DNA of 64,000 nt from Kuschelorhynchus macadamiae (GCA_030620095.1 JAUTXW010002195.1:818501-882500); one strand, 5' to 3'; shown: positions 43,690 to 55,890, counted from the stretch's first letter. The notes: a model not told the origin generated them from the letters alone. Translations and numbers: made by a program.

Positions 43690-44290
43690 AAACGCCAAAT
43701 ATATCTGCCAACTGATATTTCCTCTCTTAAAAGCTTTTTTCTCAGAGTATATAATAAATAAATTCGCCACTACTGGTGATAAGATAGAGCACGATCTATT
43801 TGTTTATACATTTGCTGTTAAATCAAAGATGCCCTTTTTTTAAAGGCAGTAGTCCAAGAGTTGTATTATATATGCCGGGAAATCCTCGTTCATAGCAATC
43901 CTGTCCAATGTTTCATGCACAGAAATACTAGGATACAACGACTTGACTTCTAGTCTGGTATGCTGTAATTCGAAATTTAAGTTTTTTTACATATGAATTA
44001 TAATACAACTCTCGAAGCATCGCTTTAAAAATATTTTTATTTTCATTTAACGTGCATATGAATAAACAAATAGATGGTGCTCCAATGAGGTTCTCACTAT
44101 CACCAGTAGTGACTAATTTAATTTTGATATACTTCGAGAAAGGAATCTTAAAAAAGCAAGTTTGAAACCCAAGTTTATGGATTCGTTATGTGGATAATAT
44201 TTGTTATGTGACAACATAGTCATACAGAGCCCGAAATTTTTTTGACTCAAGTAAATTCAATCAATGCATCCCGGAATACAATTTATTATC
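43690..44290 (+). pseudogene. Penelope-like RT fragment
   Basis: Around 44060-44290, in broken frames, it reads QIDGAPMRFSLSPVVTNLI, then PSLWIRYVDNI (the YVDD box with the second Asp changed) and LNSINAS. This is the palm region of a Penelope-like reverse transcriptase. The 43690-44040 part is only presumed to belong. Confidence 0.65.
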
Positions 44291-44929
44291 ACAATTCATA
44301 CGTCCTTTTTTATGTTTTGTTTTCAGTACTTAACTTATATGTTAAACGACACAATTTACATTATCTTCCAGATTGGTTGACTAGTAAATTCAAATTTAAG
44401 CTAAGTTTTTATGAACGGTTTTAACCAAACTTCGAGTTTCGGAAAAATGTATTTTTCGATATTCTGTGATGCCAAATCTTTACGGTTTCTGACGTCACAC
44501 ATGCTATGTTCTTGAGTGTAAATAATTATTGAGATATTGAAAAATCATCTTAGAACAAATTAATTCTAGGTTTGTGCGCCTTCATATTACATCTACTGTT
44601 ATTTTACAAATTAAAAAACTTGCTAATTCTGTGGTGTGAACTAATTATAGCTTATATTATTGATACTTATAATGCTCTGATAAACGTTTCTTGCATTAGT
44701 ATATTCATTAAAAAGCAAATTTAATTGTAAAAATGGAGTGCCGGAAAGGAAGTATATCTCAGTGGCTGTTTATTTAATATCTATTTATACATTTTAAAAG
44801 ATCTTTAGGTAAGGACTTTACGTAATAAAATCTTTGTTTTCACATACATTTTATTATTTTTACGGTTTCAGACCGAACTCATTCTGCCTGTGCATGAGGT
44901 AGTTTTGATATCAAATCCCTGTATGCAAT
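44291..44929. other. Between two Penelope-like remnants, no gene seen
   Basis: AT-rich with no recognisable coding segment. Confidence 0.4.
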
Positions 44930-45900
44930 ATGCCTATTGACGACTCAGATTCCATAATTTCAAACATAATTAAATATAAAAATCTCGATTCGGTCTTAGT
45001 TGAATTGATAAGCGAATGCTTAATGTTCACATATTTCATTTTTCAAGGTATTCTTTATGAGCAAATACCGGTGCAGTCATGGGATCTCCACTATTTCCTG
45101 TGGTAGCAAACATCTTTTTTGATAAATAGATGGAAGGTGATTGCTATTCCCTTCCTTGATCTGCTAGTACAAAAGAAATGAAATATAGCCTGGGTTATTT
45201 TTGTTTACAGGAAACCGGCACATATTAATACATATTTAAATTTATCTCTGATCCTCATCTACCTCAGAAACAATCGGGTATAAACCAATTCAATTCGTTA
45301 GTATTTCAGTCTCATGCAAATTCGGTTTTGAACGAAACAAAGAAACTGACTGAAATCAAACTGGAGATATTAAGCCTTGAATAACATAGCTAACCATCAA
45401 GAGGTGCAGCTTTACTTTCTATACAGGATAGGACTAATAAAATTGCAAGAATTCAGAAGTCCAAGTCTTCAAAACTCGCAAAAAGATTGAGCAATGCTTA
45501 AGATCGCGGTAAGATGTAATTCTTTTGCAACCAGAAAAACTTTGTAAAGGGAGGGATTGGACAGTCTGTTTCATACTTAAAAGCATGAAACATGTATAAG
45601 TAAACAACATATTATTCAATCCACTGTCATTGGGTACCGGCACTCAACAGAACACATGATTATTGTAAAGGATACCAAGGTTCTTGTATCACTCTCAGAA
45701 TAATATAAAAGGAAGATTAGAGAGCCTATTGAAACAATCAAGCACACTGAAAATTTCAACAGAAATGCAGTCTTGTTTTCATGCATTCAAAATCTCTGAA
45801 GATGTCTCGTGCAATCAGAGTCGAAACGTCGAAGTAATTTCAATTTAACATGGTCTAGTTTCAAGAACCACCAGTCAGTAATTGGCAGTTTATGCCAGAA
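44930..45900 (+). pseudogene. Second Penelope-like RT remnant
   Basis: It reads SDSIISNIIKYKNLDSVLVE, then in another frame GAVMGSPLFPVVANIFFDK (palm motif), IPFLDLLVQK and FVYRKPAHINTYL, all characteristic of Penelope-like RT thumb sequence. The YVDD box is missing. Frames change at least four times. No intact GIY-YIG domain is visible. Confidence 0.75.
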
Positions 45901-46789
45901 ACTGTAAAGAACCCCGTAAAATACTAATTTTTACAGTGTTTCCAAAATTGGGTTAAATATTGGAACATAGTATGATAAGATTTGGGATGCGCATAAATCA
46001 AAACTTGGGCATCTCTAAACTTGTTTATCGTTGTTGTGAAATTATACAAACTTCTTGCGAGCTAGACTTTTAAATTTAATTTTAGAATGGAATATTTTAA
46101 AGGTTTTTTCATTCAAATTACAATGTACTGGTCGAGTTTACAACATTAAAAGTCATGGATCTCTTCATAAGATGCAATGCAAATATAATCTGATTCAAAA
46201 ACGTATAACTTTAGTAATAACTGATCCAGCGAAGTAATTAATAAAAATATCGATAAATTTTCTTTTCTCCGAAGTTAGATTCGTTGCGCTAGTTTCGTAC
46301 CTTTCTCATTCAAAGTGCCAATATTTTAATATTTTATTAAAGAAAATAGCAATCATGTGGATGGAAAAGATACGATACAATAATATCAAAATATAAAATT
46401 AACAAATATTTTTCACTACAAAATAAACAGTTAACAGTCTTAAAACAAAATAAATATAGTGGACCCTATGGAAGAGGATAACATAAACAAATATATAAAT
46501 AAATGTAAAATAATAAATGTTTTCCAGTATAAACTATTTAAAACAAAACAAAGAAAAGGACACTATGTCTATTATGCATAATAAACAGCATCAAATTTAA
46601 TAAAAAATATTCTCCATTAGTACAGAATAAACATCTTAAGTTCTTTTTAGAACAAAAACAAAAAACTACAGAAAAGGGAAAAACATAATATAAACAAACA
46701 AAAGCAAATAAAAATTACCTGTTAATGTTTTTTCCTTTTATTAAGAATAGTAAGGTGTGATCGAATTTAGTTCCCTACATATGATTAAA
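45901..46789. other. AT-rich stretch, no gene seen
   Basis: Adenine-rich on the plus strand from about 46330 to 46720. No ORF with recognisable content. Confidence 0.4.
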
Positions 46790-47400
46790 CATTTTTATGG
46801 GGTCCATCTTGTTCCACCATGCTACATCTGATTTTTAACACCTCCATTTTAATCCGTCATATTAAATTCGTACCAGTTTATCTTTATATCACATTTAATT
46901 TTTCTGCAGGATCTGAACTAAATTAAATAAGGTGGTTTTTTTACCAATACAAACATTTTAATTCGCAGCCATTTTGTTCCGCCATCTTGAATTTGTACCA
47001 AAATTTTGCTACAAATTTTGAAATCTCTTAATTAGTTTTTTCAAGTCGAATTTTTAAATATTTTATTAAGCAGCCATTTTGTTCCACCATCTTGATTCGT
47101 ACCAAAATTTTGCTAGTTGATTCCTACATAATACTCGAAAAATTTGAGGTAAATTGAATAAATAGTGTTTTAGTAATAGTTTTTTTAACATTTTACTATG
47201 CCGCGATTTTGTTTCACCATATTGGATTTTTAACAAAATTTTACCAGGTTATCTTCACGTGTCCGTTAATTTTAAACGAAAATTTGAAGTCTTATCGGGT
47301 AAGTGGTTTTTTAGCAATGTCGCAAATAGACAGACATACCGACGGAATCAAGAAATTTGTAGATGCTTATGACTACTATAAAATCCGTTAATTTTTTTCA
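46790..47400 (+). repeat. Third copy of the CGCCATTTTG satellite-like repeat
   Basis: Modules GCAGCCATTTTGTTCCGCCAT (46971) and GCAGCCATTTTGTTCCACCAT (47072), each followed by TTGATTCGTACCAAAATTTT, then a CAGACATACCGACGGA tract near 47330, the same order as in the 28.5-30.1 kb tract. Confidence 0.8.
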
Positions 47401-47454
47401 GTTAAGTTATTCTTATTGTATAAAATGTAGAGTTTTAGAATAAAAAAATGGTAG

Positions 47455-48905
47455 TTTAACTAACAAGTGCGGAAAATGCTACTTTTCCGTACGCAATTGA
47501 AGTTGCGGAGTTCGGCCATCAATCGCGTGCGGAAAAGTCACTTTACGCACGTGTAAGGTACACTATTTTTTCTACAAGCGTGCGGAAAAACCCAAAAGTT
47601 AAAAAGAATCGTTTATTTATATCAAATACATAATCATAAATTAATTATTAACAACATGAATAGTAAACGTGCAGTTTGTAGTATTTTCTAAATTAATTGC
47701 AGAGGCTAGTTTTTTTCCAAGGAACGCGGGGACTTGTAGTTTGGGTTTGAATTTTCCAGTTCTCAGTGCTTATTGTTGTAACCGTCGTCGAGGGGGTAAC
47801 TTTTTGGTTGGAAGAGGTCGATTTGGTAGACTGCACTGGTGATAGTTGGTGTCTAGTGGAAGGAGAGACACTGAAGTTCAATATTTTATTGGATAGATTC
47901 TTTAGAATACTTGTAGAGCTTTCTAAATAACCTTCTGCCACGGCTGAAGATTTCTAACCTCCGAGGCGTTTCTTTCTTCTGGCTTTCTTAAAATCGCATA
48001 TTTTCTGACCAATTTTGATATTCTCCGCTTTCAGCTTCATCAGATAGTACAAAGCTTCTAGAACGGTAAGTTTTTGTGTCTGTGATATTTATTAATAAAA
48101 TACTTCCTTTGTCTTCAATATGATCTAATGACATTTTTGTTAGTTCTTCTCGGCGATATGCGCCTGCCAAACCAAATATAGCAGCTACTTTAATATTGAG
48201 ATAAATCTCGTCAGGCGCTTCATTTGAAAAATTTCCTCTTTTGAAAAAATGTTCGCCTTCTTTGGTCTAAATCCAACATTTTGTTTTTTTAAATAGGCCG
48301 TGACTTTGAAAAACTTGCTTAAATCTATGTTTTCATACTTTTGATATTGAGTATCTGGACCAAAGCGTGTTTGGCTTACATGTTTTGGAAAGTTGGCGAA
48401 ATATGAAAAAAAATGGGTTCTTTCAAAGTTTTGATGCCTTTAGTTTGACACCAGGTTTTAAACAGAATATACTCTTTCTTATACCTATGACGGGATTTTG
48501 CTGGTAGCAGATTGAAGTTTGCAGTTTGCTGCTTTCAGTACTGAGTCTGGCAAATCTTCGCTTAAAGAATCCATTAAAAACAGTTTTATTCAGGTTTTAC
48601 TACGACAAAAATCAGCGACAGCAAAATTGGTTTTGATTGACAATGAATGACACCCATATTTTTACATTGTGTCTATAGTGATTCACGGATTTTATATGGC
48701 ATAATACGAGAGCCACTAAACAAATTCTTAAAACACGTTTTGCATATTTTTTACTATTTTGTTGAAAATTATAGCAGGATTCTAGCAAATTTACGTTCTT
48801 AAATCATTTTGCTAACTATTAGCGTATCAATATATTTTTAAATATTTAAAATCAGTAAGCGCATTTTAAAAAAATGGGGTTATTTACTTTTCCACACTAG
48901 TAGTT
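47455..48905 (-). mobile_element. Crypton-like element remnant (copy 3) with GTGCGGAAAAG motifs
   Basis: A tyrosine recombinase pseudogene is flanked on its 3' side by several GTGCGGAAAA(G/T) motifs (47465-47590, both orientations) and on its 5' side by CTTTTCCACACTAGT at about 48888, its complement form. The limits are estimated from these motifs; no terminal inverted repeat is expected in Cryptons. Confidence 0.6.
47690..48574 (-). pseudogene. Crypton-type tyrosine recombinase pseudogene (copy 3)
   Basis: The minus-strand ATG at 48574 opens with MDSLSEDLPDSVLKAANCKL; after a frameshift it reads YKKEYILFKTWCQTKGIKTL (core-binding domain). AGAYRREELTKMSLDHI (48170, first catalytic Arg) and GSILLINITDTKTYRSRSF follow, then VAEGYLESS (47940, catalytic Tyr). 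The H-x2-R region is deleted between the last two. The C-terminal tail is Ser/Thr-rich. Confidence 0.85.
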
Positions 48906-49232
48906 TTTTTACTAAAAGAGGAACAGGCAAATTTTTTAAATTTTTTTGAATTTCATTTTTTTTTCATTATATAATCAAAAACGTTTAGCTTTTTTAAAAC
49001 GAAGAAAATCTATTTTATTTGTTTCAATATAAAAAATATTTTTCCACTGTAAAGTTTAGGCCTGTGGGATCAAACAACCCTCAAAATACGAAAATTGTTT
49101 TTATTTTAAAACCGTTTTTTTAGTGTGCGAAGCACAACAAAAGCACAACAAATTCTTTTGTCTCCCCTCTATATTATAAAATAAATATTTTTTTTTGGGC
49201 TGAATATAAACAAGTTCAATTTCTTCTGTATT
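48906..49232. other. AT-rich gap, no gene seen
   Basis: Low-complexity A/T tracts only. Confidence 0.4.
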
Positions 49233-51835
49233 CAGAGGCGTGCAGTCCTTGAAAGCAAGGGAAGTGCTTCCCCAAAAAAAATTACAAAACATCTTCTAAA
49301 ATGTAATATTTGAAATAGGAAACCATTAATTTAGTTTATATTAAAAATGCTAAAATATTATCTTAATTATCAAGCCCATAATAAATGGGGCCTTGACTCC
49401 GACCGAGCGACAATAGAAAATGCAATAGAACCTATGCGGACCGCTAGCTTCTCTGCACCTTAGTCCTGTATGCTTGATTTCCTGTGAGTCGAGCCAGAGG
49501 TTATTGAACTTTCCACCTGCTGTTTGCAATTTTTGCATTTAAGTCGCGTGCTTTAAGTGGGGGCGGAAACTATCACTCTAACGATAGGTTCTTTGTTTGA
49601 ACGGCTATCCGTGTGTTGTGTGATACGTACGTCGCGTCGTACATGGTGCGATATGGAAGACAATAATACGGACGTGGATATGCAAATACCGTTAACTTCG
49701 GCTGTCGGTAATAACGTTGAAAATGTTGGAGAATTTAGTAAAAAGAGTGTGTGTGAATGTGTAGTGTGTGTTTTAATAATAAAGGGATTTTCAACATTAA
49801 ACTTCGCTGATAAGCTTGAAATAATTTCCAAAGGAAGGGCAAAACCGCCTATGAAAAATTTAACCATAAAAATGAAAAACTGACATTTTTATCCGGAAAA
49901 ACAATACGAAAAATTTAAATGGCTAACAGGGTGTATAAATATAAGTAAATTATTTTGTTGGCCATGTTTACTTTTTGAAAAAGAAAAAGGTTTTTGGAAC
50001 AAAACTAGTTTTTTCGATTTAAACAATTTCCATAAAGCTGTAAAAAAACACATTATGTCCAAAGCGCATTTGCAGGCCGTCATAAAAGAAAACGTCTTCG
50101 ACAAAACCAGAATTGAACACGCCCTTAATAAACAGTTGGAAATTAGTCACGGCCAACACAATGAACTAGTCGATAAAAATAGGCAAATATTAAGAAGACT
50201 TATCGATGTTGTTTGTTTTCTCGGACAGCACGAATTGGGATTTAGAGGTCATGACGAAACAAGGGTTTCTTCAAATAGAGAAATTTTCAAGATTTACTTA
50301 GTTTAATGGCTAAATGTGATGATTGCTTTAAAAAATCGTTTAGAGCAGTCTAGCATTTTTCGCGGAATGTCGAATCGAATCCAGAATGATTTAGTTTCCG
50401 CTGTTGCAACCATTATTCTAAAAAGAATTAAGCAGAAGATTGGCGAGGCGCGGTTCATTGCTATCGTTCTGGACGAACAGACGGAAGTATTCAAGAGCGA
50501 TTTTTAGGTTTTAAGAATGTGTCCGAAAATACTACAGCAGATGCATTATATACCGTAGTTTATAATGTTACTAAAGAAATTACTGGAGATCAGAAAAAAT
50601 TAGTTGCTCAAAGCTATGATGGAACTGCAGTGATGGCAGGACAATTAGGGGGTCTGCAAGCTAAAGTTCGAGAAACTTTCCCAAGTGCTGTGTTTGTCCA
50701 TTGTTTTGCTCATAAATTAAATTTAGATTTATCCCAGTCCATCAACCACATTAAAGAGTGTAAAGTTTTTTTCGTTACTTTAAGTGGCATGGCTGCTTTT
50801 TTTTCCAAGTCAACAAAACGTACACAAGCTTTGAACTCAAAGTAGCTCCTACTAGGTGGATCTATAATGGAAGACTTGTGTTAACAGTATCTGAAAATCG
50901 TGAATCACTGATTGAACTATTTGAGAATATGATAGAAAATAGTGAAACGTGGGACTCAGAAGCAATAAATAGTTCGAGGGGTTTTTGGACTATTAGAAAC
51001 GAGATTTTAATTTTAATTATTTGTTGAAAATATTTTCAGAAATATTTCCATTCTCCGACAATGTTTTTAACATATTACAAACTAAAACAAATGATATTGC
51101 TTTCTGCCTAAAAAAAGTGGATGATTTTAAGTACATGTTAAGCCAAAAAAGAGATGACTTTGACCTATTTTTGGGGGAAAAGGATGACGTTAAATGTAGA
51201 GCCACAAGCCAAGCGTCTTCGAACAGACAGGGTGAGAGATGTTCAAACATCATACAGACGCCTCTTTTATGAAACAATCGATCAAATTCAGCAACAAATA
51301 AAATATAGATTTAACGGTTTAAATGATTTTAAATTCCTCGAGCTCTGCAATTTTGATGCATTTAAAGGAAAAACTTTTCCAGAAGATACGTTTAAATCTC
51401 TTCTTCTTCATTATGGCCACTTCTTCGACCGAGTGTTACTGCGATCTAAACTAAAAGTGATTTACGAAACTGATGACATTAGCGCAAAAATAACGCTAAG
51501 GAACTAATGCAATTTTTAAAAGACAAGGAGCTGGAAGATGCCTACACCATAGTGTCGAAATTGTGTGACTTAGTATTGACAATACCTGCCACAAGTTCAT
51601 CAGTAGAACGCAATTTTTCAACACTTCAACAAAAATTTAGTGAGAAATTCAACGGGGCAGGATAGACTTTCGCATACATCGCTGTTGTCCATTGAAAATA
51701 AACTTCTCCAAAATATGTCGGAGCATGGACGTTTTTATGATGACGTCATTGACGAATTTGCAAAATACATACATTTCAAATAGGTGAGTTTCTAAAAATT
51801 GCTTCCCTTTCTTAAAATTTCACCGCACGCCCCTG
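49233..51835 (+). mobile_element. hAT element with CAGRGGCGTGC termini
   Basis: The left end CAGAGGCGTGCAGTCC at 49233 mirrors the right end GGACTG-free but clearly complementary CGCACGCCCCTG ending 51835, and both inner sides hold the complementary AAGGGAAG..TGCTTCCC / GCTTCCCTTT segments. The flanks TCTGTATT and CTGTATAT are a near but imperfect 8-bp target duplication. The length (2.6 kb) and transposase family fit an autonomous hAT element, now decayed. Confidence 0.85.
49654..51781 (+). pseudogene. hAT transposase pseudogene (ZMYM1/DUF4371-like type)
   Basis: From ATG 49654 (MEDNNTDVDMQ) in changing frames: a TTF-type finger region (LFCWPCLLFEKEKGFWN), FHKAVKKHIMSKAHLQAVI, FLGQHELGFRGHDE, the catalytic-core segments FIAIVLDEQTEV (expected D-E-T), SYDGTAVMAGQLGGLQAKV and FVHCFAHKLNLDLSQS, and the C-terminal hAT dimerisation block LTIPATSSSVERNFSTLQ near 51590. 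At least six frameshifts or stops. The original class would be a nuclear cut-and-paste transposase. Confidence 0.85.
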
Positions 51836-52992
51836 CTGTATATAAAACTATAAACATATTTTTTTCTGACTATACAAGGTAGATCTAGGAATACAAAATA
51901 AAGCCTAAAAAAATGTATCGTTTCCATTTTAAAGCGGAATATTTTATTTACATATTTTTGGTTGGTTTATCGAAAGGGCTGAATAAAACATACCAAATCA
52001 ATGACGTTAGCTTATTTAGTTTAGCTTAAAAAAGATAAGGGCCAAGGGCCAAGGGCCAACAAAAAAAAATAAGTCCCTAGGTATTATTTATCAACAAAAT
52101 ACAGTTTTTTAGCTTATCTTTGCCAGGTAACGTTTTTTGAATAATATAATTTATAAAATACTTATTTTCCTCTAGGAAGGGTATGCAACCACACTAAACA
52201 AATCCGATCTCTTATCGGTCTTAAAAGTCGGTCCACGATCTTCGCTTGTTTTACTTCCGGCGCTATGGTCTGCTTAATCCGTCAAATTGACGTTTAATCA
52301 GAGAAAGGCGTGCCACCAAACAAAAACGCTTCAATTAGGGGCGGAGTTTAAGTGTAAACATCTCGCGCGATTGGACGATAAGACGCTGAGTAGCATTTAA
52401 GAAAAAAATCTTGTTTGTTTGGATTTGAGTGAGTAATGTTTATTTAAAATCCTTAAGTTGGTTCGATCCACCGAACATACAGAGCGGCATTTTAAGTAAA
52501 ATTTAGTGATAGAGTTACTGTTTGATATAAGATAAAAACTTCACTGTTTTAATTTTGAAAAAAGTGAATATATAAAAATCGGTTAATTATATTAAATAAT
52601 AAATACAGAATTCAATATCTATCCCCCATTTGGTATAAATAAATACCCTAACCTAAACTATTTTTGGTGCTAATTTGAAACGATTCGGTTTGATCGTTCT
52701 CAAGTTATGGAGCGCGAAAATTTTATTTACACTTGTATGACATCATAATTTTTATTCCAAAAATATATATGTATTCTAGAGACTCTAAAACGTCAACAAA
52801 CCCAAATTCTATTTTTCGAATTTTTTTTTATTACAATGCCATCCATATAGTATATTATTATTGGAATATATGGGATTTTCTCCTGGTAAGAAAAAATATA
52901 AACAAAACTAAAGTGAAGTTGAAACAACATTGAGAGTGAATATACATTATGATCAAAATAAATAATATTCCGATTTATAACAATTATTTTAG
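51836..52992. other. Intergenic; includes a GC-richer, CpG-bearing segment
   Basis: A three-copy GGGCCAA tandem lies at 52039-52059. At about 52190-52480 base composition rises and CpG-containing words cluster (CCGGCGCTATGG, CTCGCGCGATTGG, GGGGCGGAG), followed by a donor-like GTGAGT at 52429. It could be a promoter or first exon of a gene outside the window's recognisable sequence, or part of a repeat. No ORF supports a product. Confidence 0.35.
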
Positions 52993-53241
52993 AGGATGGC
53001 CTTTTTATTATGGTTCGATACCTTATTTCGGAACCTGTAAAAGATAGCTACAAGTTAAATACAAAAGTTGTTTCAGGTAATCTGAAGTTTGTCTACGTTT
53101 TATATTTACAGGGTACTTAGTTTTTCGTGTACCGGTACCAACGTTCTTATGTTTACTGGTACACCTTATGTATTGTGCCATTTTGGGGCAGAATGGGCTC
53201 TCCTTTAATAGACTATGTCAATATTTCGTAATTAACAAATA

Positions 53242-55139
53242 CAGGGCGCTCAAAAATTAGACTTTAAAAATTAAATGAGAAAATTGTTAAAAGTAATTTT
53301 TTTCAAATGGAAATTCCATAATTTTATAAGTTTATCTCATTGGGCATTAAAAATGAGGGTGACTTTGTTAAAGAATGTCTATTTCAAACATTTTTAGTTT
53401 TAGAAATATTGATAATTTAACATTTTTCTATTGAAAAAATTCTATTCTTACAACTTTTAAAGTTTGCTATTAGTTGGCCCTGACGGCCAGGCTGAAATTA
53501 AACCCAATCAAGCACTACAGAAATGAAATGGCATTGATAGAATAACAAACTGTATTAAAAAATTATCTTAGAGATATCTAAAAACAGAACAGAAACGCAT
53601 ATATCTAATAATGAAAAAAACTTTTTTTTATTAATTGCAAATAATAAGCGTATCTATCTAATTCTTGCTTACAAAATTACCTAACAATTACAACATGCAA
53701 CCAAAAAATTAGGAACTATTGCAAATAGTTTTGAATATGGACGCCATTTTCCGCAATACATGTTGTAGTATAGATGTTCTGCTTCTAAATATAAAACTGC
53801 CATTGCTACAAACTGTCTTTGATTAAGTAAGTTCACACCTTCTTGGATTCTTTGTCGCAATTCATTTACAGTCTTTGGCTTCTCCTGGTAAACAATACTT
53901 TTTAAGGTACCCCATAAAAACTAGTCCATGGGAGTCAAATCTGGACTTCTGGGTGGCCAGGCAAGATTGCCGTTTTCTTCAATCCAGTATTGGCATCGAT
54001 CGAACAAGTAGTTAGATATTTCTTGACTCCTATGGTAAGGAGCGTCATCTTGCTACAATATTAAATTTCCCATTTATGCTTGAGGTACTCCGTTCTCAAA
54101 TACCTTCTGGGTGTCATTTCTTAATTATATCTTCTAGCATTTAAATTCTCCTCGTAAAATACTGGGCCAAATTGCGCACTAAACCTTAAGGGATCTTCGC
54201 CCTTGGGTTTTTAGCTCAACTATTTTCTTTTCCTTTCTGCTGCTCCAGTAATTTAAGGTTTTTCTGTTAAATACCTTGCTTGCAGTCGTAAATATGGATT
54301 CATCCGTCCAAATAATATTAGGGAAAATATTTTTCGAAAAATGTTTATCCATTATAGTACTGCAAAACTTTAACCTTCTATTATAGTCTTCTTCTTCCAA
54401 TTTTTGAACGGTCAAATACTTGTAAGGCTTATAGCTATTTATCTTCAAATACGCCTGGATACTAGTTCTTCATTCTTTAATTCAAGTCCAGATTTGCTGT
54501 CGGATGGAAGTTTTAGGCGATTCTGCAAAATGTAACAATGTATTTAACTGATATTCATCATTTAAGACATGGTGGCTTCTTTGTTTTTTCTGAATCAAAC
54601 TGTGATTTCTGCGAAAACACTCGTAGACTCTAGCAAAAATTTTCTTTTGCGGATGGCGTCTTAGAGGAAATTTGGTAACATAACTTCATAACGCTAATAC
54701 TGGACTTTTATTGCTAGATAAATAGCACTCCAGCATATCGGCTCCTTTTCTGGCGTATACATTAAAAAATACAGACAAATAACAGTAACAACAATAATAA
54801 CAATAAAAAGTAACAACTATGTGGAATAAAACCAATAGAACGATTTCAAAACGAATATAATGACAGTTCTCGATTGTTTTTTAGTTCAGCCTGGACGTCA
54901 TGGCCAACTAACAGCAAATTTTAAAAGTTGTAAGTATAACGATTTTTCAATAGAAAAATGTCAATTTGCCAATATTTCGAAAACTAAAAATTTTTGAAAT
55001 AGGCTTTCTTTAACAAAGTAACCCTCATTTTTAATGCTTAATGATATGATCTTATAAAATTATGGGATTTCCATTCGAAAAAAAAGACTTTTAACGATTT
55101 TCTGATTTAATTTTTAAATGCTAGTTTTTGACCACCCTG
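53242..55139 (-). mobile_element. Tc1/IS630-like element with TIRs of about 270 bp and TA duplication
   Basis: Ends CAGGGCGCTCAAAAATTAG (left) and the complement of CAGGGTGGTCAAAAACTAG (right) are flanked by TA at 53240-53241 and 55140-55141. The arms stay alignable to TTAGTTGGCC.TGACG.CCAG (about 53510 and 54885). The minus-strand transposase between them is decayed. Confidence 0.88.
53690..54760 (-). pseudogene. IS630-like transposase pseudogene
   Basis: Minus-strand frames give KINSYKPYKYLTVQKLEEED and NRRLKFCSTIMDK, IIWTDESIFTTASKVFNRKT (first catalytic D), then after a break DDAPYHRSQEISNYLFDR (second D), AWPPRSPDLTPMD (third acid, D) and TVNELRQRIQEGVNLL to near 53700. Frameshifts and a stop after PMD inactivate it. 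Confidence 0.85.
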
Positions 55140-55837
55140 TATTTGTTAATTACAAAAATATTGATTTGTCTACTAAAGTAGAGCCCATTCTATCAGAAAA
55201 TAACTACTGATTATTTTAAAAACGATTTTAAGCTGGAGAAATTTACATGTTGAGGCCTGCAAACGTCATTTTTGACATAAAACATAACATATCTCAAAAA
55301 CGGTTATGTTTAGGTATAGAAAAATATACATAAATTATACCTAGAATTTTGTAGGGAATCCAAAAATGGGACAATATATAGGGTATCCTATACTTGAAAT
55401 AAGAACTTTGGTACCGGTCTACGAAAAACTAGACACTCTGTAGATATGAAACATACATAAAATAAAACTTCAGATTACTTCAAACATCTTTTGTATTAAA
55501 CTTTTTTGTGCTATCTCTTACTGGTTCCGAGATAAGGTATCGTCAAAACGACCGCCCTGTACATGGAACAAAATAGGTCACTCAGAGCATATTTTAACTT
55601 GTAATTGTACAAAAAAAATACATACTGGAAAAAGATTTTTAATAAATATAAATAATTTAAAACTTGAGAATAGATTGTATATAGTTTGCATACTGATAAT
55701 GTATTCTGATAATAATATCGCTCTAAACAAAATTTATAAAACTAGCAAATGAGTAAAGTCCATATCAACAAATTTTACGATATGGTCCATTATTCCTCTA
55801 GAAACTTTTGTATTAATATTTGTAATACCTATGGTTT

Positions 55838-55890
55838 GGAATAATAAACGTGTTTATTATTATTATTATTATTACTATTATTATTATGTA
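55838..55890. repeat. AATAAACGT plus ATT microsatellite
   Basis: The sequence GGAATAATAAACGTG followed by (TTA)n resembles the 3' tail of the LINE at 37909-37936 and may be the end of another truncated LINE. Confidence 0.6.

Larger units (their letters stand above)
52993..55565. repeat. Palindromic foldback repeat, split at its centre by a Tc1-like element
   Basis: Sequence outside the Tc1-like insert is itself an inverted repeat: AGAATGGGCTCTCCTTTAAT (53190) pairs with GAGCCCATTCT (55184), GTTTTTCGTGTACCGGTACC (53120) pairs with GGTACCGGTCTACGAAAAAC (55411), and CGATACCTTATTTCGGAACC (53015) pairs with GGTTCCGAGATAAGGTATCG (55522). The left arm lacks about 170 bases kept on the right. Ends resemble ACAGGGCGGTCGTTTTG. 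Nonautonomous and without coding sequence. Confidence 0.8.

Noticed and set aside
53242..55139. Same family as the 25.3-28.4 kb IS630-like element
   Set aside because: The transposase types are related but the TIR sequences differ (CAGGGYG... against CAGTGTGTCCC), so they are separate families.
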